DNA from: Hyphomicrobium sp. D-2
GTDB taxonomy: Bacteria; Pseudomonadota; Alphaproteobacteria; Rhizobiales; Hyphomicrobiaceae
Length of the DNA: 64,000 nucleotides
Assembly (NCBI RefSeq): GCF_029872155.1
Contig: NZ_JARXLA010000001.1
Span: forward strand, 186,001-250,000
Direction of reading: 5' to 3'
In this document: one piece after another, positions 9,045 through 15,922 of the stretch
Layout of the letters: every line of letters begins with the position of its first letter
Numbering within the stretch: position 1 is the stretch's first letter
Program-made: the position numbers and the translations under genes
Notes under the pieces: model-generated
Seen by the model: the letters and a program-made list of their open reading frames with translations, nothing else
What the model was told of the DNA's origin: nothing
Databases searched by the model: none

Positions 9045-9596
9045 ATGCTAGAGAAATCAAAGTTTGACGACATTCTGGAAATGGTAACGCGCCGCGTCGC
9101 CAGCCGCACCAGCCGCCGTGGCTTCATCGGTCGCGTCGGAACGGCACTTGCCGGTGCTGCGCTTGTTCCGCTGCTGCCGGTCGATCGTCGTGGCCGCACC
9201 AGCCGTGCTCACGCCGCTTCCGGTGGCCGTGAAGGCTGGATCCCGCAGGATCAGGACAGCAAGCAGTGCGACTACTGGCGTCACTGCTCCATCGACGGCA
9301 ACATCTGCGATTGCTGCGGTGGCTCGCTCACCAACTGTCCTCCGGGCACGCGTCTGTCGCCTTCTTCGTGGGTGGCAAGCTGCTACAATCCTGGCGACAA
9401 GCAGGCCTACCTGATCGCCTATCGCGATTGCTGCGGTAAGAACGTTTGCGGCCGTTGCGGCTGTCTCAACACCGAAGGCGAACTGCCGGTCTACCGTCCT
9501 GAGTTCGCTAACGACATCATCTGGTGCTTCGGCGCCGAGGACGATGCAATGACCTATCACTGCACGATCTCGCCGATCGTTGGCAAGGCGAGCTAA
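9045..9596 (+). CDS. mauA: Methylamine dehydrogenase light (beta) chain, TTQ subunit
   Basis: The 183-residue precursor has a twin-arginine signal (TSRRGFIGRVGTALAGAALV). By family alignment Trp109 (SSWVASCYN) and Trp160 (DIIWCFGAEDD) correspond to Trp57 and Trp108, which are crosslinked into tryptophan tryptophylquinone. Asp84 and Asp128 match the catalytic Asp32 and Asp76, all with a constant offset of 52. The mature part has 14 cysteines, whereas I recall 12 (six disulfides) in the Paracoccus enzyme. A very strong GGAGGAGGAAT site precedes the ATG. Cofactor formation needs MauG, which is not encoded in this window. Confidence 0.97.
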   Translation: MLEKSKFDDILEMVTRRVASRTSRRGFIGRVGTALAGAALVPLLPVDRRGRTSRAHAASGGREGWIPQDQDSKQCDYWRHCSIDGNICDCCGGSLTNCPPGTRLSPSSWVASCYNPGDKQAYLIAYRDCCGKNVCGRCGCLNTEGELPVYRPEFANDIIWCFGAEDDAMTYHCTISPIVGKAS

Positions 9597-9617
9597 TCTA
9601 CTCCCTGGACTGACTTT

Positions 9618-9654
9618 GGGCAGCGATGAAGCACGCTTCATTGCTGCCCTTTTT
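9618..9654 (+). terminator. Rho-independent terminator/attenuator between mauA and mauC
   Basis: GGGCAGCGATGAAGC (9618-9632) pairs with GCTTCATTGCTGCCC (9635-9649), with one G-U pair and a tiny loop, and is followed by five T. It lies inside the operon, 22 bp after mauA and before mauC. It is expected to end part of the transcripts or protect the mauA 3' end, which would make the upstream genes more abundant than mauC and mauJ. Confidence 0.85.
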
Positions 9655-9665
9655 CCCTTCAACGT

Positions 9666-10046
9666 ATGAGACGTGTCATGTCAAAACTCAGGAATCTGCT
9701 CTTACTTGTAGCCCTGGCGGCGCCTATGAACGTTGCTGTCGCCGCCGATGCGATGGAGGTCGTTGCAGCTGATGCAGTGCCTGCCGACGCAGTTCACGTC
9801 GATATCGCCAAGATGAAGTATGCCCCGGCGAAGCTCGAAGTCGAAGAAGGTCAGACGGTGTTGTGGACCAACAAAGACGCGATGCCTCACAACGTGCAGA
9901 TCGCCAATCCGTTCAAGATCGCCGGCAACATGCTGCGCGCTGGACAGACCTTTGCGATCAAGTTCAATCAGCCTGGCGAGTACGCATATACTTGCACGCC
10001 ACATCCCTTCATGAAGGGTGCCATCACGGTGAAGCCTAAGGGCTGA
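9666..10046 (+). CDS. mauC: Amicyanin, blue-copper electron acceptor
   Basis: The 126-residue precursor has a signal peptide ending near VAVAADA. The cupredoxin domain shows all type-1 copper ligands: His75 (MPHNV), Cys110, His113 and Met116 (YTCTPHPFMKG). Amicyanin takes electrons from methylamine dehydrogenase in the periplasm and hands them to c-type cytochromes. The ATG at 9666 starts only 11 bp after the terminator T-run and has no clear ribosome site. The ATG at 9678 is an alternative with the same signal peptide core. The gene order after mauA is canonical. Confidence 0.95.
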   Translation: MRRVMSKLRNLLLLVALAAPMNVAVAADAMEVVAADAVPADAVHVDIAKMKYAPAKLEVEEGQTVLWTNKDAMPHNVQIANPFKIAGNMLRAGQTFAIKFNQPGEYAYTCTPHPFMKGAITVKPKG

Positions 10047-10083
10047 TCGAGGCTGAAAGAGAGATTTTACAGGAGATCCCGCA

Positions 10084-11004
10084 ATGTGGATTCCTCACAA
10101 CCAGCTTGGTCCGCTTCGTGCGGAGTCGTCCAGGGAAGTCATCGAGGCTTCGCAGGCGGCCACTGAAGAGCGCATGTTCGTGGTGGGATTTATACTTTGC
10201 AACACGCTGACCAAGGCGTGGGAGACGGATCTTCTTGTTGTTCCCGATGAAGCCAAACGGGAAATTGAAATTGACGGCCGGCCGGCGACGTTGCACGCAT
10301 CGGCCAACGTCGCCGGCAAGCTGCACGAATTGATTTACACCATTAAGGCAACGAGTGCCGCGGATGCGCTGGCACCTGTCTATCGGCATGTGAACGACGA
10401 GCTGGATAAGCTGGCGCTTCAGTACGGACGCAGTTTTGAGCTGGTCGGCTGGCGCCTGGCCGATGTGGAGTATGAAGCGCGCTGGCGGTTTGTGCCGTTC
10501 CGGCCTAGCGCACTGCTGCCGGAGCTTAAAACCGGACCGTTGCCGGAAGCATACGTAGAGGCGCTGCAGCTTTATCGGCAGGCGCGCAACGCGGTCAGCC
10601 CGGCATGGCGATTGATAGCGGCGGGCGCCATTGTCGATGCAGCGGTTTCCCGGCGTGCCCCGTTCGATGGCGGCAATATCGACTATGCAACCCTTCCGGT
10701 TGCTGTTGATGTGCTAGTGCGCAGCGGCACGCTGATGACGCATCCGGAATTGAAAGACGCGAACATGACAGCGGTGCGCGATGTGGTGGAGACCGCGCGC
10801 AAAACGCTGCTCGAACAGCTTGTGACGTTTGGGGGATCGCCTGCCGCTACGGAGCGGCGTGACTTTGCGGCGGCGACAGCGCTTGTGGCATTGGCGAACC
10901 TGGCCGACCTCGCCGCACATAATCTGCTGACTGTGAGCCTGCGCGAAAAGGGTTTCTTTATTGCGCCGGAGCCGGCGGAACAGCCTGAAATGACAGACGC
11001 CTGA
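10084..11004 (+). CDS. mauJ: MauJ, methylamine utilization protein of unknown function
   Basis: This 306-residue protein has no signal peptide, no membrane helix and no cofactor motif that I can see, so it is probably cytoplasmic. It follows amicyanin by 37 bp with an AGGAGAT site, exactly where mauJ lies in other mau clusters. The assignment rests mainly on position and length. The family has no established biochemical role. The next gene begins 11 bp later, so they are co-transcribed. Confidence 0.75.
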   Translation: MWIPHNQLGPLRAESSREVIEASQAATEERMFVVGFILCNTLTKAWETDLLVVPDEAKREIEIDGRPATLHASANVAGKLHELIYTIKATSAADALAPVYRHVNDELDKLALQYGRSFELVGWRLADVEYEARWRFVPFRPSALLPELKTGPLPEAYVEALQLYRQARNAVSPAWRLIAAGAIVDAAVSRRAPFDGGNIDYATLPVAVDVLVRSGTLMTHPELKDANMTAVRDVVETARKTLLEQLVTFGGSPAATERRDFAAATALVALANLADLAAHNLLTVSLREKGFFIAPEPAEQPEMTDA

Positions 11005-11015
11005 GGATATACACC

Positions 11016-11228
11016 ATGGGACTTAGCATGACGCATCTGGTTTTGCTGCTGGTGATGGCTGTCCTGTTGTTCGGACGCGGTAGAATTGCGGGCCTGATGG
11101 GCGATTTTGGCAAAGGTTGGCGCGAATTCAAGCAGGGCATGACGCAGCAGCCGGTGCCGCGTACCGTTGCGATCACCCGCCAGCCTGCACCGCGCGCGAT
11201 CGCCGATTTGCGGGACGAGCGCTACTAG
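11016..11228 (+). CDS. TatA/E-type twin-arginine translocase component within the mau operon
   Basis: The 70-residue protein has one N-terminal membrane helix (MTHLVLLLVMAVLLFG), the phenylalanine-glycine hinge (LFGRGRIAGLMGDFGKGW) and an amphipathic helix with a basic tail. These are the hallmarks of TatA/TatE. No tatB or tatC accompanies it. It is 11 bp after mauJ and on the same strand. MauA in this operon and MauM nearby carry Tat signals, so it may be a paralogue that supports their export (inference). It takes the place that mauG has in the well-known clusters. Confidence 0.8.
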   Translation: MGLSMTHLVLLLVMAVLLFGRGRIAGLMGDFGKGWREFKQGMTQQPVPRTVAITRQPAPRAIADLRDERY

Positions 11229-11754
11229 AGTCGTGCCGCCTTCGATCGGAGCGCGGAACTGCTGCAGTTGATTGTGTCAGGCGTGCTTCCCGCCGGAAAG
11301 CGCGTCCCGTTATGCTGACTGAACGCTGGCGTTGGCGTCGGCACGGTTGCGTGCCAGTGCGCCATGGAGCACCGGGTGGACCGACAGCGTTCATCGCCGC
11401 CCAATCGTATCCCAGCTTGTGCATATCTGGCGCTGTCACCCTCGGCAGTTTGGAATAAAGCCAAATCCGTTAATGCCGGTTGCGTCGCGCATTATTCAAC
11501 AACGTTCGATGGCATGCGATCGAACGGCGATTGTATCTGGCGCACGCCTGCAATCTTAGCGCGGGTTTGCGCATTCCTGGCCGCAAAGATTTACCAAGCG
11601 ACGCCGCGCAAGACGTGTCGCGTGGCCGCATGCATGCCGCAGCTTGCCAAGCGGAGGCTGGAAGCGCAAATTTGTCCCGAAAAAAAATGATTGCCGGAAC
11701 GGCAACTTGAGAAACGCAATTGAAGCCCGCAAAGGGCCGCAAGGGGATGAGTGT
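11229..11754. other. Non-coding region before the small-protein/permease operon
   Basis: This 526-bp gap has no supported gene. It contains an imperfect GC-rich inverted repeat GGCACG-GTTG-CGTGCC at 11340-11355. From about 11675 it carries the leader that is repeated upstream of the second permease copy. No T-run follows the tatA gene closely, so transcription may continue from mau. Confidence 0.5.
11691..11705 (+). promoter_or_regulatory. Conserved leader stem-loop, copy 1
   Basis: TTGCCG-GAA-CGGCAA forms a perfect six-base-pair hairpin about 50 bp upstream of the first small gene. The second copy keeps the hairpin with a different loop (14183-14197). Function unknown. Confidence 0.4.
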
Positions 11755-12048
11755 ATGCAGCAGAAACCTTCTGACGCACGTGTCAAAAGGATGTTCGCGC
11801 GCGACCGTGTGTGGGCCTTCGCGGCCGTATTCGCATTGTGGTGCGTCTATGCATTCGCATTTTGGCAGCTTTATGTAAGCCAAAACGAGCCGGGTGTGCT
11901 TTGGGCGCTTGGGATTGGCGGCAGTCTGGTCCTGCTCTTCAACACCGCGTCCATCATCGCAATGATCCTGCATTATGCGCAGGACAAAGATCACATCTAT
12001 CGTCTCGACATCTATTACCTGGATGAGATGAAACGGGCGAAGGGCTAG
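11755..12048 (+). CDS. Small membrane protein A of permease operon (two helices)
   Basis: The protein has 97 residues. It has a basic cytoplasmic N-terminus (QQKPSDARVKRMFARDR), two hydrophobic helices (AFAAVFALWCVYAFAFWQLY and VLWALGIGGSLVLLFNTASI) and a charged C-terminal tail (HYAQDKDHIYRLDIYYLDEM). The start at 11755 was chosen for the AAGGGGATGAG site just upstream and because the duplicated copy also begins there. I do not recognise a family. The topology, two helices with a charged tail and a large transporter downstream, recalls small subunits of solute symporters, but that is an analogy and not homology. Followed by gene B after 8 bp. Confidence 0.75.
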   Translation: MQQKPSDARVKRMFARDRVWAFAAVFALWCVYAFAFWQLYVSQNEPGVLWALGIGGSLVLLFNTASIIAMILHYAQDKDHIYRLDIYYLDEMKRAKG

Positions 12049-12056
12049 GTGCTGTC

Positions 12057-12467
12057 ATGGCGAAGGCACCTTATCGACCGCCTGTGCAATCTCAGATCGG
12101 TCAGATCTTCGACACGCTGTTCCTGCTGGCGCTTGTGTTGGCTTCGCTGTTCGCGCCCGTCTATCTCGGGTTGGCGGGCAGCGGCAAGACCACAGTGGAG
12201 TTGAGCGATACATCCTGGGCGGGCATGAAGCAGAACGCCACCATGCAGGCGCAGTGGGAGAAGCTCGGTTACACGGATGGGACTGAAGCGAAGGATGGCA
12301 GACAGCCGGCGTCGAAACTGATCGCGACGCGCTTCGACTACAACTTCAGCTTCGTCGAGCTTGCCGCCAGCGCGCTTGTCGTCGTCGCGTATTTCTTCAT
12401 CGTCTTCTACTGGTCGAAGAAGGAATATCGCGAAGTGATCGACGAGCGTTTCGGCAACAGCGAATAG
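12057..12467 (+). CDS. Small membrane protein B of permease operon (two helices, periplasmic loop)
   Basis: The protein has 136 residues. Helix 1 is near residues 17-40 (IFDTLFLLALVLASLFAPVY). A polar loop of about 60 residues follows, and helix 2 near residues 102-122 (FVELAASALVVVAYFFIVFY) leads into a charged tail (WSKKEYREVIDERF). No family is recognised. The tight spacing to gene A (8 bp) and gene C (16 bp) marks an operon. The length and predicted orientation (both termini inside, loop outside) suggest an accessory subunit rather than a transporter on its own. Confidence 0.75.
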   Translation: MAKAPYRPPVQSQIGQIFDTLFLLALVLASLFAPVYLGLAGSGKTTVELSDTSWAGMKQNATMQAQWEKLGYTDGTEAKDGRQPASKLIATRFDYNFSFVELAASALVVVAYFFIVFYWSKKEYREVIDERFGNSE

Positions 12468-12483
12468 ATTTCGCGAGGATCGC

Positions 12484-12669
12484 ATGAACACGTTCGCGTT
12501 GCTTGAATATTCCGCGTGGGGGCTTTCGATCTTGCTTGGCCTCTGGATGCTGGTCGATATGTTCCGAACGGACCGCAGCTATTCGGAAGACCTTCTCACC
12601 TCCTCCAGAGAAGGCGAAATCGAAGATGCTTCGGCGGTCGACCCGCCGCAAAAGCGGGGCTCTCGGTGA
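12484..12669 (+). CDS. Small membrane protein C of permease operon (single helix)
   Basis: The protein has 61 residues: one hydrophobic helix (YSAWGLSILLGLWMLVDMF) and an acidic, then basic cytoplasmic tail. A GCGAGGAT ribosome site precedes the ATG. Its TGA overlaps the GTG start of the permease (GTGA), so translation is coupled. The last 15 codons (EDASAVDPPQKRGSR) have a clear counterpart (EDATAPASLQKRSIR) just before the second permease, which supports the reading frame as real coding sequence. Confidence 0.7.
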   Translation: MNTFALLEYSAWGLSILLGLWMLVDMFRTDRSYSEDLLTSSREGEIEDASAVDPPQKRGSR

Positions 12670-14054
12670 CTGCTGAGACTTCACCGGCCAACGGCGAGCG
12701 CATCTCGCTGCTGCGCGTCTTGGGGCCTGGGCACGTATGGGCCCTTGGCGTCGGCATCGTGCTGGTCGGCGAATACATGGGCTGGAATTTCGCCGTCGGT
12801 AAGGGCGGCGCGATTGCAGCGTTGATCGCCTGCTGGTTTGCCGGATTGCTTTACACCTGCGTGGCGATGATCGACTCCGAGGTGACGTCGACGGTCGCGG
12901 CTGCCGGTGGTCAGTATGCCCAGGCGAAGCACATCGTTGGCCCACTGATGGCTTTCAACGTGGGCCTCTATCTCGTTTTTGCCTACACTATGCTGGAAGC
13001 CGCCAACGCCATTACGCTGGGCCATCTGGTGCAGACGGTCGGCGCGATGGCGGGGTTCGAGAACACGAACGATAAACCGTTCATCGTGCTGACGATCATG
13101 TTTCTCGCTTGGCTGAACTACCGCGGCGTCTACACAACCCTGACCTTCAGCCTTGTCATCACCGCGTTCGCTTTCATCTCGATTTGCGTGCTGTTCTTTG
13201 CGGTGCAGCCGTGGAGCGATGTTTACATTCAGCACGATCAGATGTTGACAGGGCTGCCGTATGGCTGGCTGGGCGTGCTCGCGGCGTTGCATTTCGGCAT
13301 GTGGTTTTATCTCGGCATCGAAGGCACGACGCAGGCGGCCGAGGAGGTGCGTTCCCCGGCGCGTGCGCTGCCGCTTGGCACCATGACCGGTATCATCACG
13401 CTGCTGATCGCCGCGACCATGACCTGGTATATCTGCTCCGGCCTGATGCCGTGGGAGTATCTCGGGCAGTCGGTGACGCCGCTGTTCGACGCCGCCCGAC
13501 TGACGAACTCAACGCTGCTGATGGTGCTGCTGTTTATCGGTACGATATTTTCAGCGCTCGCTTCGGCGAACTGCTGCATCAACGATGCTTCACGCGCCTG
13601 GTTCTCGATGGGCCGTGACCATTACCTGCCGCAGGTTTTCGGTGCCGTGCATCCGAAGTATCGCACGCCGTACCGCGCGATCGTGTTCCTGGTGCCGGTG
13701 GCGCTTGTGTTCGCCTACTTTGCGCCACTGGATCGGGTGATCACGTTCTCGATCTTGTCCGGCCTGCTCGAATATACGTTCATGGCCTTCAGCGTTATTC
13801 TGTTTCGCAAAAAGTGGCCGCTTGGATCGATCAAGCGGGGCTACGTACATCCGTTCCATCCGCTGCCGGCTGTCATGCTGCTGGTGCTGTGCGCGGCAAC
13901 CTATTTTGCGGTTTTCCTGGGCTATGGAACTCAGCTCATCGCGATGATGGTTTTCTATATCGTGGCGTCGTTGTGGTTTGCGCTGCACCGCTACAAATAT
14001 GTGCGCCGGGGTGAGCAGTTCGCGATGCCATGGCCAAAGCCGGTAGGCTACTGA
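12666..14054 (+). CDS. APC-family permease, ethanolamine-permease-like (copy 1)
   Basis: This 462-residue protein has about 12 hydrophobic helices. The N-terminal motif LGPGHVWALGVGIVLVGEYM and the following glycine-rich helix match the amino acid/polyamine/organocation superfamily, closest in pattern to ethanolamine permeases. The start is GTG at 12666, overlapping the stop of small gene C. No methionine start fits as well. Being next to the mau cluster, it may take up methylamine or a related primary amine (inference). No ethanolamine lyase genes are nearby. It has a 94% identical tandem paralogue downstream. Confidence 0.85.
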   Translation: MTAETSPANGERISLLRVLGPGHVWALGVGIVLVGEYMGWNFAVGKGGAIAALIACWFAGLLYTCVAMIDSEVTSTVAAAGGQYAQAKHIVGPLMAFNVGLYLVFAYTMLEAANAITLGHLVQTVGAMAGFENTNDKPFIVLTIMFLAWLNYRGVYTTLTFSLVITAFAFISICVLFFAVQPWSDVYIQHDQMLTGLPYGWLGVLAALHFGMWFYLGIEGTTQAAEEVRSPARALPLGTMTGIITLLIAATMTWYICSGLMPWEYLGQSVTPLFDAARLTNSTLLMVLLFIGTIFSALASANCCINDASRAWFSMGRDHYLPQVFGAVHPKYRTPYRAIVFLVPVALVFAYFAPLDRVITFSILSGLLEYTFMAFSVILFRKKWPLGSIKRGYVHPFHPLPAVMLLVLCAATYFAVFLGYGTQLIAMMVFYIVASLWFALHRYKYVRRGEQFAMPWPKPVGY

Positions 14055-14182
14055 TTGGCGGGTGTGCCTTACGCGCGCGTCGTCGTTGTGGCCTTGCCCG
14101 ATCACTGCGCGTTCAGGTTGCTACCATCATCCAACTTGTCAATGGACACCATGCAGAGCAAATTTACGTCGGAAAAATAGCT

Positions 14183-14197
14183 TGCCGACAAGGCAAC
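14183..14197 (+). promoter_or_regulatory. Conserved leader stem-loop, copy 2
   Basis: TTGCC-GACAA-GGCAA occupies the same position relative to the remnant start codon as the copy-1 hairpin. The outer five base pairs are kept while the loop and the sixth pair differ. Confidence 0.4.
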
Positions 14198-14233
14198 ATG
14201 GGGAAGCGCAATCCAAGCCCGCAAGGGGGGAGT

Positions 14234-14473
14234 ATGCAGCAGAAGCCTTCTGGCGCTTGCGTCAAAAGGATGTTCGGCCGCGAGGACAGAGTTTATGCCC
14301 TGTCTGTGCAGACATCTGCGATCTGGGCTCGAAGAAGTGCGCAGGGAAAGCCCGCTGCGACGACGATAGCTTCATATCGACTGCCGCTTCATTCTCGGGC
14401 GTGCCAAGTTTCCAGCGCGCTGTCAGAAGACGCCACAGCACCTGCCTCGCTGCAAAAGCGGAGCATTAGGTGA
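14234..14473 (+). pseudogene. In-frame fusion remnant of small genes A and C before permease copy 2
   Basis: The open frame has 79 codons. The first ~20 residues (MQQKPSGACVKRMFGREDRV) match the start of small protein A. The last 15 (EDATAPASLQKRSIR) match the end of small protein C. The middle has no membrane helix and no recognisable counterpart. All of gene B and both helices of A are lost. The frame still ends in a GTGA overlap with the permease start, and a GGGGGGAG ribosome site precedes its ATG. It can therefore serve as a leader peptide for coupling even if the product is useless. Confidence 0.7.
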
Positions 14474-15855
14474 AAGTCGATGCATCTTCCAGTGGCGAGC
14501 GCATCTCGCTGTTGCGCGTCCTTGGCCCGGGGCACGTATGGGCCCTCGGCGTCGGCATCGTGCTTGTCGGCGAATACATGGGCTGGAATTTCGCGGTCGG
14601 CAAAGGCGGCGCGATTGCAGCGCTGATTGCCTGCTGGTTCGCCGGTTTGCTTTACACCTGCGTGGCGATGATCGACTCCGAGGTGACGTCCAGCGTTGCT
14701 GCTGCGGGTGGTCAGTACGCGCACGCCAAGCACATCGTCGGGCCGCTGATGGCCTTCAACGTCGGGCTCTACCTTGTGTTTGCCTACACTATGGTGGAAG
14801 CCGCCAATGCAATCACGCTGGGCCATCTGGTGCAGATTGTTGGCGTGATGGCGGGGTTCGAGGACGCCAGCGATAAACCGTTCATCGTGCTGACGATCGT
14901 GTTTCTGGCCTGGCTGAACTACCGCGGCGTCTACACAACCCTGACTTTCAGTCTCGTCATCACAGCGTTCGCTTTTGTATTTATATGTGTGCTGTTCTTT
15001 GCGGTGCAGCCGTGGAGTGACGCGTACATCAAGCACGACCAACTGTTGACGGGGTTGCCGTATGGCTGGCTGGGCGTGCTCGCGGCTCTGCATTTCGGCA
15101 TGTGGTTTTATCTCGGCATCGAAGGCACGACGCAGGCGGCCGAGGAGGTGCGTTCCCCGGCGCGTGCGCTGCCGCTTGGCACCATGACCGGCATCGTAAC
15201 GCTGCTGATAGCGTCGACGATGACCTGGTATATCTGCTCCGGCTTGATGCCGTGGGAGTATCTCGGGCAATCGGTGACGCCGCTGTTCGACGCCGCGCGG
15301 TTGACAAACTCAACTCTGCTGATGGTGTTGCTGTTTATCGGCACGATATTTTCAGCGCTCGCTTCGGCGAACTGCTGCATCAACGATGCTTCACGCGCCT
15401 GGTTCTCGATGGGACGCGATCGCTATCTGCCGCAGGTGTTCGGCGCCGTGCATCCGAAGTATCGCACGCCGTACCGGGCAATTGCCTTTTTGGTGCCGGT
15501 GGCGCTGGTGTTTGCCTACTTCGCGCCGCTGGATCGGGTGATCACGTTTTCGATCTTGTCCGGCCTGCTCGAATATACCTTCATGGCCTTCAACGTTATG
15601 CTGTTCCGGCGCAAGTGGCCACTTGGATCGATCAAGCGTAGCTATGTGCACCCGTTCCATCCATGGCCGGCGGTGATACTTCTGGTCTTGTGTTCTGCGA
15701 CGTACGTTGCGGTTTTCCTGGGTTACGGAACTCAGCTCATCGCGATGATGGTTTTCTATATCGTGGCTTCGCTGTGGTTCGCCGTGCACCGCTACAAGTA
15801 TGTTCGGCGAGGCGAGCAGTTTGCGATGCCGTGGCCAAGGCCGGTAGGATACTGA
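14470..15855 (+). CDS. APC-family permease, ethanolamine-permease-like (copy 2)
   Basis: This 461-residue paralogue of the permease at 12666 differs from it at 28 of about 452 aligned residues by my count. The changes are mostly conservative and spread over the protein. All ~12 helices and the LGPGHVWALGVG motif are intact, so it is under selection. The GTG start at 14470 is conserved with copy 1. Unlike copy 1 it lacks its own small membrane partners. It may use those of copy 1 or work without them. The substrate is unknown. A primary amine is suggested by context. Confidence 0.85.
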   Translation: MKVDASSSGERISLLRVLGPGHVWALGVGIVLVGEYMGWNFAVGKGGAIAALIACWFAGLLYTCVAMIDSEVTSSVAAAGGQYAHAKHIVGPLMAFNVGLYLVFAYTMVEAANAITLGHLVQIVGVMAGFEDASDKPFIVLTIVFLAWLNYRGVYTTLTFSLVITAFAFVFICVLFFAVQPWSDAYIKHDQLLTGLPYGWLGVLAALHFGMWFYLGIEGTTQAAEEVRSPARALPLGTMTGIVTLLIASTMTWYICSGLMPWEYLGQSVTPLFDAARLTNSTLLMVLLFIGTIFSALASANCCINDASRAWFSMGRDRYLPQVFGAVHPKYRTPYRAIAFLVPVALVFAYFAPLDRVITFSILSGLLEYTFMAFNVMLFRRKWPLGSIKRSYVHPFHPWPAVILLVLCSATYVAVFLGYGTQLIAMMVFYIVASLWFAVHRYKYVRRGEQFAMPWPRPVGY

Positions 15856-15922
15856 CTATCGCGCGCTAGCCTTCGGCGCAGCATCGGCTCGCTGGCATCA
15901 CGATTGAAAGAAGGATAGCTCG

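Larger units (their letters stand above)
11675..15855 (+). repeat. Tandem duplication of a leader - small ORFs - permease block
   Basis: Unit 1 is about 11675-14054 and unit 2 about 14165-15855. Leader sequences match (both have a TTGCC...GGCAA hairpin, then GCCCGCAA and the ATG of the first small gene). The last ~1.4 kb encode permeases with 28 differences over about 452 residues by my count. Unit 2 is some 690 bp shorter because an internal deletion removed most of the three small genes. Divergence at many silent sites shows the duplication is not recent. Confidence 0.9.

Noticed and set aside
11339-11356. A possible sigma-54 promoter (GGCACG-N4-CGTGCC) before the small-protein operon
   Set aside because: The GG and GC dinucleotides do not have the required ten-base spacing. 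It is better described as a small dyad.
14030-14233. Coding potential upstream of the remnant ATG between the two permeases
   Set aside because: The frame is open but its sequence aligns with the non-coding leader of copy 1, so it is leader and not gene.
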